Shown one piece after another: positions 37,973 to 47,027 of a stretch of 64,000 bases of DNA. Under the pieces are notes generated by a model. It did no database searches. It saw nothing but the letters and a program-made list of their open reading frames with translations, and was not told the DNA's origin. The DNA lies in NCBI GenBank assembly GCA_900095165.1, contig LT606947.1, forward strand, positions 744,001 through 808,000, given 5' to 3'. This DNA is from Polynucleobacter necessarius. Lineage in GTDB: Bacteria > Pseudomonadota > Gammaproteobacteria > Burkholderiales > Burkholderiaceae. The position numbers and the translations under genes were made by a program. Numbering within the stretch: the stretch's first letter is position 1; every line of letters starts with the position of its first letter.

Positions 37973-38197
37973 ATGGAACTTAAAGTCAAACTCAGCGCAC
38001 GCAATACTCTTAGCGGTAAAGTGGTTGAACTTAAAATGGGTCAGACTACTTCTCACGTGAAATTAGATATTGGCGCTGGCCACATCGTCACTGCCTCCAT
38101 TACCAACGAGGCTGTAGACGAACTAAATCTCAAAGTTGGTGATCAGGCTTGGGCAGTAATAAAAGCCTCTGATGTCATGATTGCTAAAGACGCTTAA
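37973..38197 (+). CDS. Molbindin (Mop/TOBE-domain protein)
   Basis: A 74-residue single TOBE/Mop domain: LKVKLSARNTLSGKVVELKMGQTTSHVKLDIG and the closing LNLKVGDQAWAVIKASDVMIA. Such proteins assemble into hexamers that store molybdate or tungstate in the cytoplasm. It is the third gene after the two binding proteins (8-nt gap, AGGAG before the ATG). This supports oxyanion handling as the role of the cluster. Intact. Confidence 0.93.
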   Translation: MELKVKLSARNTLSGKVVELKMGQTTSHVKLDIGAGHIVTASITNEAVDELNLKVGDQAWAVIKASDVMIAKDA

Positions 38198-38212
38198 TCT
38201 TAAGTTGACATG

Positions 38213-38241
38213 CAAAAGGCCCGCAGTGCGGGCCTTTTTTC
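38213..38241 (+). terminator. Terminator of the oxyanion operon
   Basis: AAAAGGCCCGCA-GTGCGGGCCTTTTTT gives a GC-rich 8-bp stem flanked by A and T runs, 16 nt after the molbindin stop. It may act for the converging gene too. Confidence 0.9.
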
Positions 38242-38283
38242 TTTGTCGCTCCAGCATATTGCTGCTGAATTCGTTTTTAATGC

Positions 38284-38856
38284 TTATTTCTTTGGTGTTA
38301 CGAAACCAATTGCTGTATCGTCAACGAACTCAACCATCACGTCGTCACCAGCCTTGAATTTCTCAAGACCTAAAACGCTTTGATCTACTTTAACTTTTTG
38401 CTTCTCGCCTGATGGCAAAGTAAATGTCACAACCCGAGTTTTTGCATCGATTGTGCTGATCTTTACTGTTGCATAAACAGCATCAGTAGTCTCTTCGAAT
38501 GGCTTAGCAGAACCTTTGCCAGAGATCACAACAGAATGAACACCTGGTTTAGCATCTTTAAGAGCGGCAACTAAACCGACTGCAATAGCTTGAGCATGCT
38601 CAACAACAAACACATCGCCCTTCTTTACTTTATCCAAATCATTTACTTGTTTGGATACATTCATTTGAGCCAAGTTACCGTTAGCATCTTTAAGAACTAC
38701 GATGCGCTTCTTTACGTCTACCGAATCAACAGTAGCAGTCAAGACAACCGTTTCGGCTGCCAAAGGCAACATTTTTGCTGGTGCTTGAGCAAAAACTGAA
38801 CTTGCAACAACTAAACCAAGTGAAGCAATTAATGTAGCTAATAAAGATTTCTTCAA
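38284..38856 (-). CDS. Secreted two-repeat protein of unknown function
   Basis: A 190-residue protein with a clear signal peptide (ATLIASLGLVVASSVFAQ). The mature part appears to hold two similar beta-rich repeats: VVLTATVDSVDVKKRIVVLKDANG...KGDVFVVEHAQAIAVGLV, then VYATVKISTIDAKTRVVTFTLPSG...AGDDVMVEFVDDTAIGFV. Both repeats end with a charged strand followed by A-I-G. I recall similar periplasmic proteins in betaproteobacteria without a known role. It converges on the molbindin operon. Confidence 0.7.
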   Translation of the reverse strand: MKKSLLATLIASLGLVVASSVFAQAPAKMLPLAAETVVLTATVDSVDVKKRIVVLKDANGNLAQMNVSKQVNDLDKVKKGDVFVVEHAQAIAVGLVAALKDAKPGVHSVVISGKGSAKPFEETTDAVYATVKISTIDAKTRVVTFTLPSGEKQKVKVDQSVLGLEKFKAGDDVMVEFVDDTAIGFVTPKK

Positions 38857-39039
38857 GATAACTCCTAGATAAAGGTTTGTGAGGGGCGCCCATCACCTTG
38901 GCACCGCCAATTCATTTTAACCATGAAGTGATTTACTTATAGGCCTTAGAGCTAATATTTGCATCTAAGTAGGTGCAATTTGCTACATTTGAGGCTGAAT
39001 GGTCAATTTCCCCCTATATAGATAGTGGAGAGATAACGC

Positions 39040-39472
39040 GTGATCCTGATTAAATCCTGGTCGGATGCCGAGCGAGAGGCCTACTCCATTCGAAAACGCG
39101 TCTTTATTCAAGAGCAGGGGGTTCCGGAAGAGATGGAGCTTGATGAGTATGACCCCGCCCGCACAACATGTCCTGGCATACCTGAACTCCGAATGCATTG
39201 GCGCTGCTCGCTTAGTTACGTTACCTGGGAGCGCTGGAAAAGTTGGAAGAATTGGACGCATGGCAGTATTGCCGATACATCGAAGGCAAGGTATTGGCGG
39301 GGAATTACTTCAAGCCTTACTGGAGATCAGCAAATCCCAAGGCCTTACTCAATTCGAATTGCATGCCCAACTATCCGCCATGCTGTTTTATGAGCAATTT
39401 GGGTTTATTGCACAAGGGGATATCTACGATGAGGCTGGCATTGCACATCGCGATATGATTCTATACATCTAA
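39040..39472 (+). pseudogene. GNAT acetyltransferase (ElaA-like), frameshifted
   Basis: The first 40 codons (KSWSDAEREAYSIRKRVFIQEQGVPEEMELDEYDP) match the start of ElaA-type GNAT enzymes. The rest lies in the next frame: AQHVLAYLNSECIGAARLV, GRIGRMAVLPIHRRQGIGGELLQALLE with the acetyl-CoA loop RRQGIGG, and FELHAQLSAMLFYEQFGF. One extra C in CCCCGCCC at 39153-39160 breaks it. GTG at 39040 has GGAGAG upstream. The fold is otherwise complete. Family members acetylate small amines or proteins; the substrate is unknown. Confidence 0.85.
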
Positions 39473-39488
39473 AAAGCACCTTACCCCC

Positions 39489-39908
39489 ATGACCCAATCA
39501 AGCAACCCCCCTTTCCTCTTTCGCGTTTGTTACTCGGATACCGATGCAGCAGGATTTGTGTATCACGCTCGTTATTTAGAGATCTTTGAAAGAAGCCGCT
39601 CTGAATGGCTACAGCAAAGAGGTTTAAGCCCAACAAAATTAGTCAAGGAATTTGGGATTGTTCTTCCAGTTCGAGAAATCATGATGAACTTTCATAGACT
39701 GGGGCGCTTAGATGATCTCTTGAGTATTGATCAAATCATCGAGCACCGTGGTCGTACCAAAATTGCGGTGAAACAAACTGCTAAACGTATTGCTGAAGGA
39801 TTAGAACCAGAGCTGCTTGCTACCGCATTGCTGCATATTGTCTGTGTTGACACCAGCACCCTAAAGCTGAAGGGTCTGCCTGACTGGCTCTTTGCGGCAG
39901 ATCAATAA
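39489..39908 (+). CDS. YbgC-type acyl-CoA thioesterase
   Basis: A 139-residue hotdog thioesterase: RVCYSDTDAAGFVYHARYLEIFERSRSEWL carries the catalytic Asp and His of the YbgC/4-hydroxybenzoyl-CoA branch. Members hydrolyse short acyl-CoAs or 4-hydroxybenzoyl-CoA. In many proteobacteria ybgC starts the tol-pal operon; that is not the case here. It follows the GNAT gene by 17 nt and precedes the cysteine dioxygenase gene by 22 nt. Intact. Confidence 0.88.
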   Translation: MTQSSNPPFLFRVCYSDTDAAGFVYHARYLEIFERSRSEWLQQRGLSPTKLVKEFGIVLPVREIMMNFHRLGRLDDLLSIDQIIEHRGRTKIAVKQTAKRIAEGLEPELLATALLHIVCVDTSTLKLKGLPDWLFAADQ

Positions 39909-39930
39909 CATCAATACTGAAGAGACTTCA

Positions 39931-40509
39931 ATGCAAGAAGGCAAGCTACTGACTTTTGTTAAAGAACTCGCAATACTCCTAGAGAGCAAACCAAGCGAAG
40001 AGATTGTTTTCTCTAAAGGCAAAAAGCTCTTAAAAAACTTAATTCAGGTTGATGACTGGCTTCCAGAAGAATTTTGCAAACCGCATCCTCAGTACTATCA
40101 ACAATATTTGCTATATGCAGATCCACTTGATCGATTTTCAGTAGTCAGCTTTGTTTGGGGTCCTGGCCAAAAGACGCCATTACATAACCATACCGTCTGG
40201 GGCATGATTGGACAGTTACGAGGGCAAGAGCGTAGCGCGGACTATCACCAACAGACAGATGGCAGCTATAAACCGAATGAGTCATTCCTTTGCAGGCCAG
40301 GTCAAGTTGCTACCGTGTCGCCTTCTACACATGACATCCATGTGGTCGAGAATGCCTTGAGTGGCCAAACTTCTATCAGCATTCATGTTTATGGTGGCAA
40401 TATTGGCCGCATTCAGCGCGCCGTCTTTGACCCGGTTACAGGTTTAGAAAAATTATTCATATCAGGTTATGCAAACTCGGTGACGCCAAATCTTTGGAAT
40501 GCGGCCTGA
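39931..40509 (+). CDS. Cysteine dioxygenase-type cupin
   Basis: A cupin of the CDO_I family, about 192 residues from the ATG at 39931 (GAAGAG upstream; an earlier start at 39892 would overlap the thioesterase). The iron-binding motif is TPLHNHTVWGMIGQLRGQE with two His, and the third His is in STHDIHVVENAL. CDO oxidises cysteine to cysteine sulfinate. Related bacterial enzymes act on 3-mercaptopropionate, so that substrate is also possible. Intact, and the first of several sulfur-related genes to 48.6 kb. Confidence 0.85.
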   Translation: MQEGKLLTFVKELAILLESKPSEEIVFSKGKKLLKNLIQVDDWLPEEFCKPHPQYYQQYLLYADPLDRFSVVSFVWGPGQKTPLHNHTVWGMIGQLRGQERSADYHQQTDGSYKPNESFLCRPGQVATVSPSTHDIHVVENALSGQTSISIHVYGGNIGRIQRAVFDPVTGLEKLFISGYANSVTPNLWNAA

Positions 40510-40616
40510 TAGCTTAAAATAGGAGCTCTTTCTGCAAACACTGCAAGTGTGGCAGCTCACCCCATTGGCCGGGATAGTCGTTTAATTGAATACGGGTCAA
40601 TATTTATTTGGTCCCT

Positions 40617-41901
40617 ATGTTATTTACAGATCTTGATTTATCAGAGTCGATTCTTCGTGCTATTAATGAAGAAGGCTACACCAGCCATACCCCCATTCAA
40701 GAAAAGTCTATTCCCGCTGTATTAAAAGGCGGAGATTTACTTGCCGCCGCACAAACTGGTACCGGTAAAACCGCTGGCTTTACCCTACCGATTCTTCAAC
40801 GCTTAAGCAGCACAGCCAAAGCGGGCGGCAAACGTCAGTTGCGCGTACTGATTTTGACCCCTACCCGTGAGTTAGCTGCTCAAGTTCAAGAATCCGTTGT
40901 GACCTACGGGAAATACACTGACCTTAAATCTACCGTGATTTTTGGTGATGTCGGCGCCAACCAACAAATTAAAGCAATTGCTGCTGGTTTAGATATTTTT
41001 GGTGGCAACACCAGGTCGCCTGCTCGATTTAATGTCGCAGAACTGCGTCTCACTTGCCAATATTGAAATCCTCGTCCTAGACGAAGCCGATCACATGTTG
41101 AATATGGGCTTCTTACGCGACATTAAAAAAATATTAGCGGCACTACCAAAGCAACGCCAGAATTTACTTTTTTCAGCCACCTTCTCTACCGAGATCAGAG
41201 CTTTGGCCGATGGCTTACTGAATTCACCAGCATTGATAGAGGTGGCACGTAGCAATAGTGCGAATGAGGCGATTGCTCAACTCATTCACCCGGTAGACAG
41301 AAATCAAAAGCATCCTTTATTGACACATCTAATTAAAACTAATCAGTGGCAGCAGGTGCTAGTCTTTACTCGCACCAAACATGGTGCCAATAAATTAGTG
41401 ACCCAGCTGGAAAAAGATGGCATTACTGCGATGGCGATTCATGGCAATAAAAGTCAGAGTGCGCGTACCAAGGCTTTTGCAGAATTTAAAGATGGAAAGA
41501 TCACCGTACTGGTTGCTATCGATATTGCAGCGCGTGGCATCGATATCGATCAACTCCCCCGCGTCGTGAACTACGACTTGCCAAACGTATCTGAGGATTA
41601 TGTGCACCGTATCGGTAGAACCGGTAGAGCTGGCTCAAATGGTGTTGCAGTGTCTTTGGTTTGCGTTGATGAACATCAAATGCTCCGAGATATTGAAAAA
41701 CTCATCAAGCAAAAACTGCCGCAAGAAGTGATTGCTGGATTTGAACCAGATCCAAATGCTGTGACACAACCGATTCAATTGTGCAGCCAGCAACACCAAC
41801 AATCTCGCAAGCCTAGACCAGGTAATGCTGGTAGTGGCAATGGCGGAGGCAAGCCGGCTGCCAAGCGTGGTAGCCCGCCGAAGCGAAGTTTTGGTAGATA
41901 A
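40617..41901 (+). pseudogene. DEAD-box RNA helicase (RhlE-like), frameshifted
   Basis: All helicase motifs are present: Q motif PIQEKSIP, I AAQTGTGKT, Ia PTRELAAQV, Ib TPGR, II DEAD, III SAT, IV VFTRTKH, V ARGIDI and [12 protein letters not shown], ending in a Gly/Lys/Arg-rich tail. They lie in two frames. The first ends at 41066 with residues unlike the family; the second begins ...[14 protein letters not shown]5 run at 40996-41000 has one T too many. RhlE-type proteins remodel ribosome precursors and degradosome RNA. Two fragments would be non-functional. Confidence 0.9.
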
Positions 41902-41948
41902 GCTGATTCAATCTAAAATACGTTAATAAATACAATCTAAAAAAGCAA

Positions 41949-43291
41949 ATGAAAATCAATCGCCGTAAGTTTTTAGGAACAATCGCTGCCTTAGGCGCTA
42001 GCGCATATCTCACAGGATGCTCATCAGCACAAACTGATCAGACGAGCAAAATTGCAACCCGCAAAAAGTGCTAATGCCCAAAGACAAAGCGCCTCGTATT
42101 GTTGTTGCTGGTGGCGGTTGGGGCGGAACCGTTACCGCCAAATACCTGCGCAAGATGTCTCCGCAGGCTGAGGTTGTATTGCTAGAACGTAATCCCGTGT
42201 TTTTCTCTTGCCCAATCAGCAATAAGTGGTTGGTCGATATGGTCGATACCAATTTCTTAATCCAAGACTATTTGCAAGTTTCCCAAAAGTACGGCTATCA
42301 ATTTATTCAATGTGAAATCCTAAATATAGATCGCGAGTCTAGAAATGTAGTGACAAGCCAAGGCTCCATTGAGTATGACTACCTTGTGATTGCACCAGGC
42401 ATTCGCTATAACTACGAGGCTTGGTTTGATGATGACCGTGAAGCAGCAAGCGCTACTAAAGCACGCTTTCCAGCAGCTTACATTCCCAACGGCGAGCACT
42501 TTAACTTAAAGCGAGCATTGCATAGTTTTAAGGGTGGCGACTGGGTAATGACACTTCCCTCTCCTCCACAGCGTTGCCCACCTTCCCCATATGAGCGGGC
42601 CTGCATGATCGCCTGGTATTTCAAGACCAATAAGATCAAGGCAAAAGTGACCATCCTAGATCACAAGGATGATGTCCGCCCCATCGGGCCTGGCTTTAAG
42701 CAAGCTTTTAGAAGGCTATATAAAGACTACATCGAGTATGCGCCTAATGCTCATATTCAAAAAGTAGACCCATTTAATAAGCGCATTCAAACTGCTGCTG
42801 GAGATATGAAGTTTGATCATGCCATTTTGATGGCACCTCATCAGACTGGCGACTTGGTTTGGAAAGCGGGAGGTATTGGCACAAATTCTCAAGGCAAGGC
42901 TACCGGTTGGGCAGATGTTGACAATAAAATGCTCACACTGAAGAAGGATGATCGCGTCTATGTCATTGGCGATGCGGTAGGCATTGTTTCCCCACAATTT
43001 CTCTTCTATCCAAAGAGTGGGCACATTGCCAACCGCCATGGAAAGATTGTCGCGGCTTACATTAGCGAGCGCTTAGCCGATCGAGATCCCAAAGTTAGTT
43101 TGCCTGACAATCTTTGCTACATGATGGTTAATGGCAGCCCTAGAGAAGCAATTAATGTCCAATTTGATTACAAAATTAATGCGCAGGGCATTATTGAGCA
43201 AACGCAAATTGACTTCAATCAACGTACGCCTGAGTTCGTTACAGAGAATTTCAAATGGGCCGGCCTGATGTTTGATGATATGTTTGGTTAA
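41949..43291 (+). pseudogene. Flavocytochrome c sulfide dehydrogenase flavoprotein (FccB/SoxF-like), frameshifted signal
   Basis: From ATG 41949 a twin-arginine signal with lipobox (MKINRRKFLG...YLTGC) runs into a stop at 42072-42074. The body is open in another frame from 42068: Rossmann motif RIVVAGGGWGGTVTAKYLRK, ISNKWLVD, CPPSPYERACMIAWYFK and the C-terminal FCSD-type flavin-binding part (VNGSPREAINVQFDYK). One C missing from ACCCG (42058-42060) would join the two (IATPQKVLMPKD). Family enzymes oxidise sulfide in the periplasm with a cytochrome c partner. Without the leader the enzyme would stay in the cytoplasm. Confidence 0.82.
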
Positions 43292-43308
43292 TTCCATTAA
43301 AGCGCCTG

Positions 43309-44370
43309 ATGACAAATACAAAAACTCAAGAACCCCGCTTAACCTCCTTATCCCATGGTGGCGGTTGTGGCTGCAAGATTGCGCCAGGCGTTCTTTCAGA
43401 AATCCTGAAAAATGTTCCGCAGTTACCTTTTCCAAAAGAACTCTTGATTGGCATTGAAACCTCTGATGATGCCGCCGTGTATCAAATAAACGAGTCTCAG
43501 GCGATTGTTGCGACAACCGATTTCTTCATGCCAATCGTGGATGATCCATTTGACTTTGGCAAGATCGCCGCTACCAACGCTATTAGCGATATTTATGCAA
43601 TGGGGGGCACCTCGCTATTTGCATTAGCACTTGTCGGCATGCCAATTAAAGTGCTTTCAAATACCACGATTGCACGCATTCTTGAAGGCGGCGCTGAAGC
43701 TTGTAGATCAGCCGGCATTCCAATTGCGGGTGGACATACGATTGATTCTGTTGAGCCTATCTATGGCTTAGTTGCCATCGGCATTGTTGATCCTAAGCGC
43801 GTAAAGAGCAATGCGGCCGCTCAGACTGGAGATGTCTTAATTCTGGGCAAACAACTGGGCGTCGGCATCTTATCCGCAGCCCTTAAAAAAGATCTTCTGG
43901 ATAACGCAGGCTACCAAGAGATGATTACCAACATGACCAAGTTAAATTCTGCAGGCCCTGATCTTGCAAAGCTACCTGGTGTACATGCACTAACTGACGT
44001 TACTGGTTTTGGTCTTGCCGGCCACACTCTAGAATTGGCTCGAGGCTCTAAGCTCACGGCTCAAATTCAATGGAGTCAAGTTCCCCTGCTTTCTAATGTT
44101 CAGAGCCTGGCTGATCAAGGCGTCATCACTGGCGCATCAGATCGTAACTGGCAAAGCTATGGAGCACAGGTTTGTTTACCGGAGCAATTTAGCCCTGCAC
44201 AGCAAGCGCTTCTAACGGACCCCCAAACTAGCGGCGGCCTGCTAGTGTCTTGCAGCCCAGATACCGTGAATGCTGTTTTAGAAATCTTTCAACAGCATCA
44301 CTTCGCTAGTGCCTGCGTCATTGGGCAAATGACCAACAAACTAAACCAGCATTTAGAAGCTTTACTTTAA
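43309..44370 (+). CDS. selD: Selenide, water dikinase (selenophosphate synthetase)
   Basis: SelD makes selenophosphate from selenide and ATP. The catalytic segment is HGGGCGCKIAP with Cys20 (not selenocysteine) and Lys23. Further marks are ETSDDAAVYQ, TDFFMPIVDDPFDFGKIAATNAISDIYAMG, and GGHTIDSVEPIYGL, in 353 residues of usual length. The product feeds selenouridine modification of tRNA or selenocysteine synthesis. It lies 17 nt after the FAD oxidoreductase gene and is probably in its operon. Intact. Confidence 0.96.
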   Translation: MTNTKTQEPRLTSLSHGGGCGCKIAPGVLSEILKNVPQLPFPKELLIGIETSDDAAVYQINESQAIVATTDFFMPIVDDPFDFGKIAATNAISDIYAMGGTSLFALALVGMPIKVLSNTTIARILEGGAEACRSAGIPIAGGHTIDSVEPIYGLVAIGIVDPKRVKSNAAAQTGDVLILGKQLGVGILSAALKKDLLDNAGYQEMITNMTKLNSAGPDLAKLPGVHALTDVTGFGLAGHTLELARGSKLTAQIQWSQVPLLSNVQSLADQGVITGASDRNWQSYGAQVCLPEQFSPAQQALLTDPQTSGGLLVSCSPDTVNAVLEIFQQHHFASACVIGQMTNKLNQHLEALL

Positions 44371-45234
44371 TCTGTCTTTAGATTAAAGACGCTTGAGAAA
44401 TCAAGCTGACCATTTCCTGCCTTGCTGTGCGCTTCGTACAGCTTGCGGGATAACTCTTCCAATGGAACGCTAGCGTCTAGATCGCCAGCATTTTCGGTGG
44501 CCAAGCTCAAGTCTTTTAACATCAGATCCACACCAAAACCCCCTGCATAATCTTTTGAGGATGGGACGTTTTCATCACCCCAGGGCATGGGTTGTAAAGT
44601 TCTAAAGCCCAATTTCGACAAGAGCTCTTAGACATGATGTCGGAAAGCACCTTGGAATCCATGCCATTTGCAATACCTCACTTGTCTCCAGCATCTGAAT
44701 ACCGAGCAACATATTGTTGCAGACCTTAACGGTTTGCCCGCTCCCACTTGCCCCAGCATGAAAGATATTCTTACCCATCTTTTCCAATAGTGGCCAAGCG
44801 CACTCAAGAGCTGAAGCATCACCGCCGACCATAAAGGTTAAGATCCCCGCCTGAGCACCTGCAGTTCCACCAGAGACTGGGGCATCAATCATGGCAAAGC
44901 CCTTGGCTTTTGCGGCAGCGGCCACAACTTGAGATACCTTCGGCGAAATCGTAGAGCAGTCAATAAGCAAGGCTTTCGGATTGGCCGTGGCAAGTAAGCC
45001 AGCTTCACCCAAAATACAAAGCCTCGACATGGCGTGAGGCTGGAAGCATGCTAATAATGGCATCCGCATCCTTGTCAGCCTCTGATGCACTCTGCACAGG
45101 AATACCGCCACCAGCCTTAAAAGCTTCAAGCTGGGTCTGCGCCAAATCAAATCCTTGAACTTGATGCCCCGCTTGAATTAAATTGAGAGCCATTGGCAGA
45201 CCCATATTGCCCAAACCTAAAATGCAACTTTCAT
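44367..45234 (-). pseudogene. 3-hydroxyisobutyrate dehydrogenase-family gene, multiply frameshifted
   Basis: Pieces in three frames rebuild a beta-hydroxyacid dehydrogenase: MKVAF then GLGNMGLPMALNLIQAGHQV (NAD-binding start), DADAIISMLPASRHVEALY, LLIDCSTISP, IDAPVSGGTAGAQAGILTFMVGG, GSGQTVKVCNNMLLG (catalytic Lys), NGMDSKVLSDIMSKSS, DYAGGFGVDLMLKDL. Breaks lie near 45218-45222, 45011-45014, 44665-44672 and 44569-44572, three of the four in A/T runs. The family oxidises 3-hydroxyisobutyrate, tartronate semialdehyde or similar. Clearly dead. Confidence 0.9.
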
Positions 45235-45318
45235 ATACGCCTCGTATGAGATAGTGAAGCTCTAAGATCTCACTATAGCTTGCTTATAAACTAGTCCAAT
45301 AAATTACCAGGAGATGGC

Positions 45319-45612
45319 ATGACTACCAAAGTGATTGGCCTAATTCAGTTAAATGATCCGGAGGAATTTGAGGAGTATCGGTCTCAAGTGGGAAATACGG
45401 TAGCCCTCTATCAAGGGAAAATTACGTCGCGCAGATCGCTCAATACATTCTTCTGGAATGAATTAAATTGTGATTCCTTTAGCGCATTTGTTGAGTTGGA
45501 GTTTCCCGATCAGGAGCATTCTCACTCTTGGTCTAGTAGCCCAGAGTACCAAAGCTTGCTAGCCATTCGGAGCAAAGCCATGAAGCTCGCTTTGTTTTCT
45601 GTCAGCGTATAA
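45319..45612 (+). CDS. DUF1330-family small protein
   Basis: A 97-residue ferredoxin-fold protein: IGLIQLNDPEEFEEYRSQVGNTVALYQGKI at the start and FVELEFPDQEHSHSWSSSPEYQSLLAIRSKAMK at the end fit DUF1330 (Dabb-like). The biochemical role of the family is not settled. CAGGAG lies 6-7 nt before the ATG. It stands alone between a pseudogene and a converging histone-like gene. Intact. Confidence 0.75.
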   Translation: MTTKVIGLIQLNDPEEFEEYRSQVGNTVALYQGKITSRRSLNTFFWNELNCDSFSAFVELEFPDQEHSHSWSSSPEYQSLLAIRSKAMKLALFSVSV

Positions 45613-45650
45613 AAATAAAGCCCAGCCCCTTTTGGAGGCCAGGCTGAATT
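45611..45650. terminator. Shared hairpin between DUF1330 and the histone-like gene
   Basis: AGCCCAGCCCC-TTTT-GGAGGCCAGGCT forms an imperfect GC-rich stem between converging genes. On the minus strand it is followed by TTTATTTTTA, so it mainly serves the histone-like gene. Confidence 0.7.
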
Positions 45651-45669
45651 CAATTCAGGGTAAGAAGAA

Positions 45670-45858
45670 TTACTTCTTAGCTTCCATCGCCTCTTTAGTG
45701 GCTGTAATTTCTTTACGACGCTCTTTACATGCACCAGCAATTTCTTGTAAAGCTTTACGAGCACGCGCAGCAGATGCCTTAACGCCCTTTTCAATAAACT
45801 TTTCGTTTTCCGCTTTGTAAGTTTCGAAAGCAGCCAACAATGTATCGTGTTGTGACAT
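45670..45858 (-). CDS. Histone H1-like basic protein
   Basis: A 62-residue Lys/Ala/Glu-rich helical protein (MSQHDTLLAAFETYKAENEKF...KGVKASAARARKALQEIAGACKERRKEI). The ATG at 45858 has AGGAG about 5 nt upstream and is preferred to a start at 45882. It resembles the short histone H1/Hc1-type proteins annotated in betaproteobacteria, thought to bind DNA. Charge is mixed rather than strongly basic, so DNA binding is not certain. Confidence 0.72.
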   Translation of the reverse strand: MSQHDTLLAAFETYKAENEKFIEKGVKASAARARKALQEIAGACKERRKEITATKEAMEAKK

Positions 45859-46018
45859 CTTGTCTCCTATATGTCTAATCAAAGTGTGAGTACTGAGCTC
45901 GGAATCAGTATATCCCTAGAAAATCCAGAGGAATTCGGGGTTGATATCATGGATAACTCTTATATTCCGCAAATCCTCTAAATTAGGGAAAACTACTAAA
46001 AAACCAATGGAGACAAAC

Positions 46019-46997
46019 GTGAGAATCAGAAATATCCTTGTTTTATTGGCTGGCGCACTGCTTAGCCTGCAATCCTTTGCTCAGGCCAGCAATTGGCCAA
46101 TCCCCAACAAGCCCATTACCTTTATTAATCCATTTCCACCCGGTGGCACTGTGGATGCTTTTGGGCGCCCCCCTGGCGAAGCAGATTTCCACGCAAATGG
46201 GCACTTCCATCATTGTCGAGAACAAAGGTGGCGCTGGCGGAACTGTTGGTGCAGCAGCGGCCGCAAAAATGGCTCCGGATGGCTACGCTTGGCTTCTTGG
46301 CGCAGTGCACCACTCTATTGCCCCAAGCATGTACACCAACCTGTCCTATGACATCGTCAAAGATTTTGAGCCGGTTGCCATCATTGGCAGCGTACCCCAT
46401 GTCATCGTTGTCAATCCAACCAAATTTCCGAAAAATGATCTGAAATCAATTATTGATGAAATTCGTAAGCACCCAGGAAAGTACAACTACGCATCAACCG
46501 GTAACGGCACATCCCAGCATTTAACCGGCGAATTATTCAAGATGCAAAACAAGCTGTTCATCACCCACATCCCCTATCGCGGTACCGGCCCAGCCCTACA
46601 AGATTTGGTAGCCGGTCAAGTGGATATGATGTTTGACACACTAGCAGGCGCAGCTCCATTTATTAAAAATGGTCAGTTGATTGCCGTTGCTGTAGCAACA
46701 CAAAAAAGAGTAGACGCTTTCCCCAACGTTCCAACCGCTCAAGAACTTGGCATCAAGGACTTTGTAGTTTATAGCTGGTATGCAATGTGGGCGATCAAGG
46801 GAACGCCAAAAGATATCGTCGACAAGATGAGTGCGGAAGTGCAGACTGCCCTTGCCTCACCGGAGATCAAAGAGCGCTGGGCAGGCATGGGTGCTACCGC
46901 TCCAAAAATGAGCCGTCCAGAATTGACCAACTATATCAACCAAGAGATTGTTCGCTGGGCTGAAGTAGTAAAAAAATCCAACGCTAAATTAGATTAA
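46019..46997 (+). pseudogene. Bug/TctC-family solute receptor, frameshifted
   Basis: GTG at 46019 (GGAG upstream) begins a signal peptide (ILVLLAGALLSLQSFAQA), then WPIPNKPITFINPFPPGGTVDAFGRP. At the C6 run 46168-46173 the frame is lost; in the other frame the receptor continues with LAKQISTQMG, VENKGGAGGTVGAAAAAK, HIPYRGTGPALQDLVAGQVDMMFDT and the second lobe to 46997. One C too many explains it. This is one of four Bug-type genes in the window. The ligand is unknown; no tctAB genes are adjacent. Confidence 0.9.
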
Positions 46998-47027
46998 TGC
47001 ATAACCACAAAAATAAAGAAGAAATTG

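Noticed and set aside
40996-41000. Programmed frameshifting in the DEAD-box, Bug and other split genes
   Set aside because: Runs are plain homopolymers without stimulatory structure seen, the families are not known for recoding, and many unrelated genes are affected.
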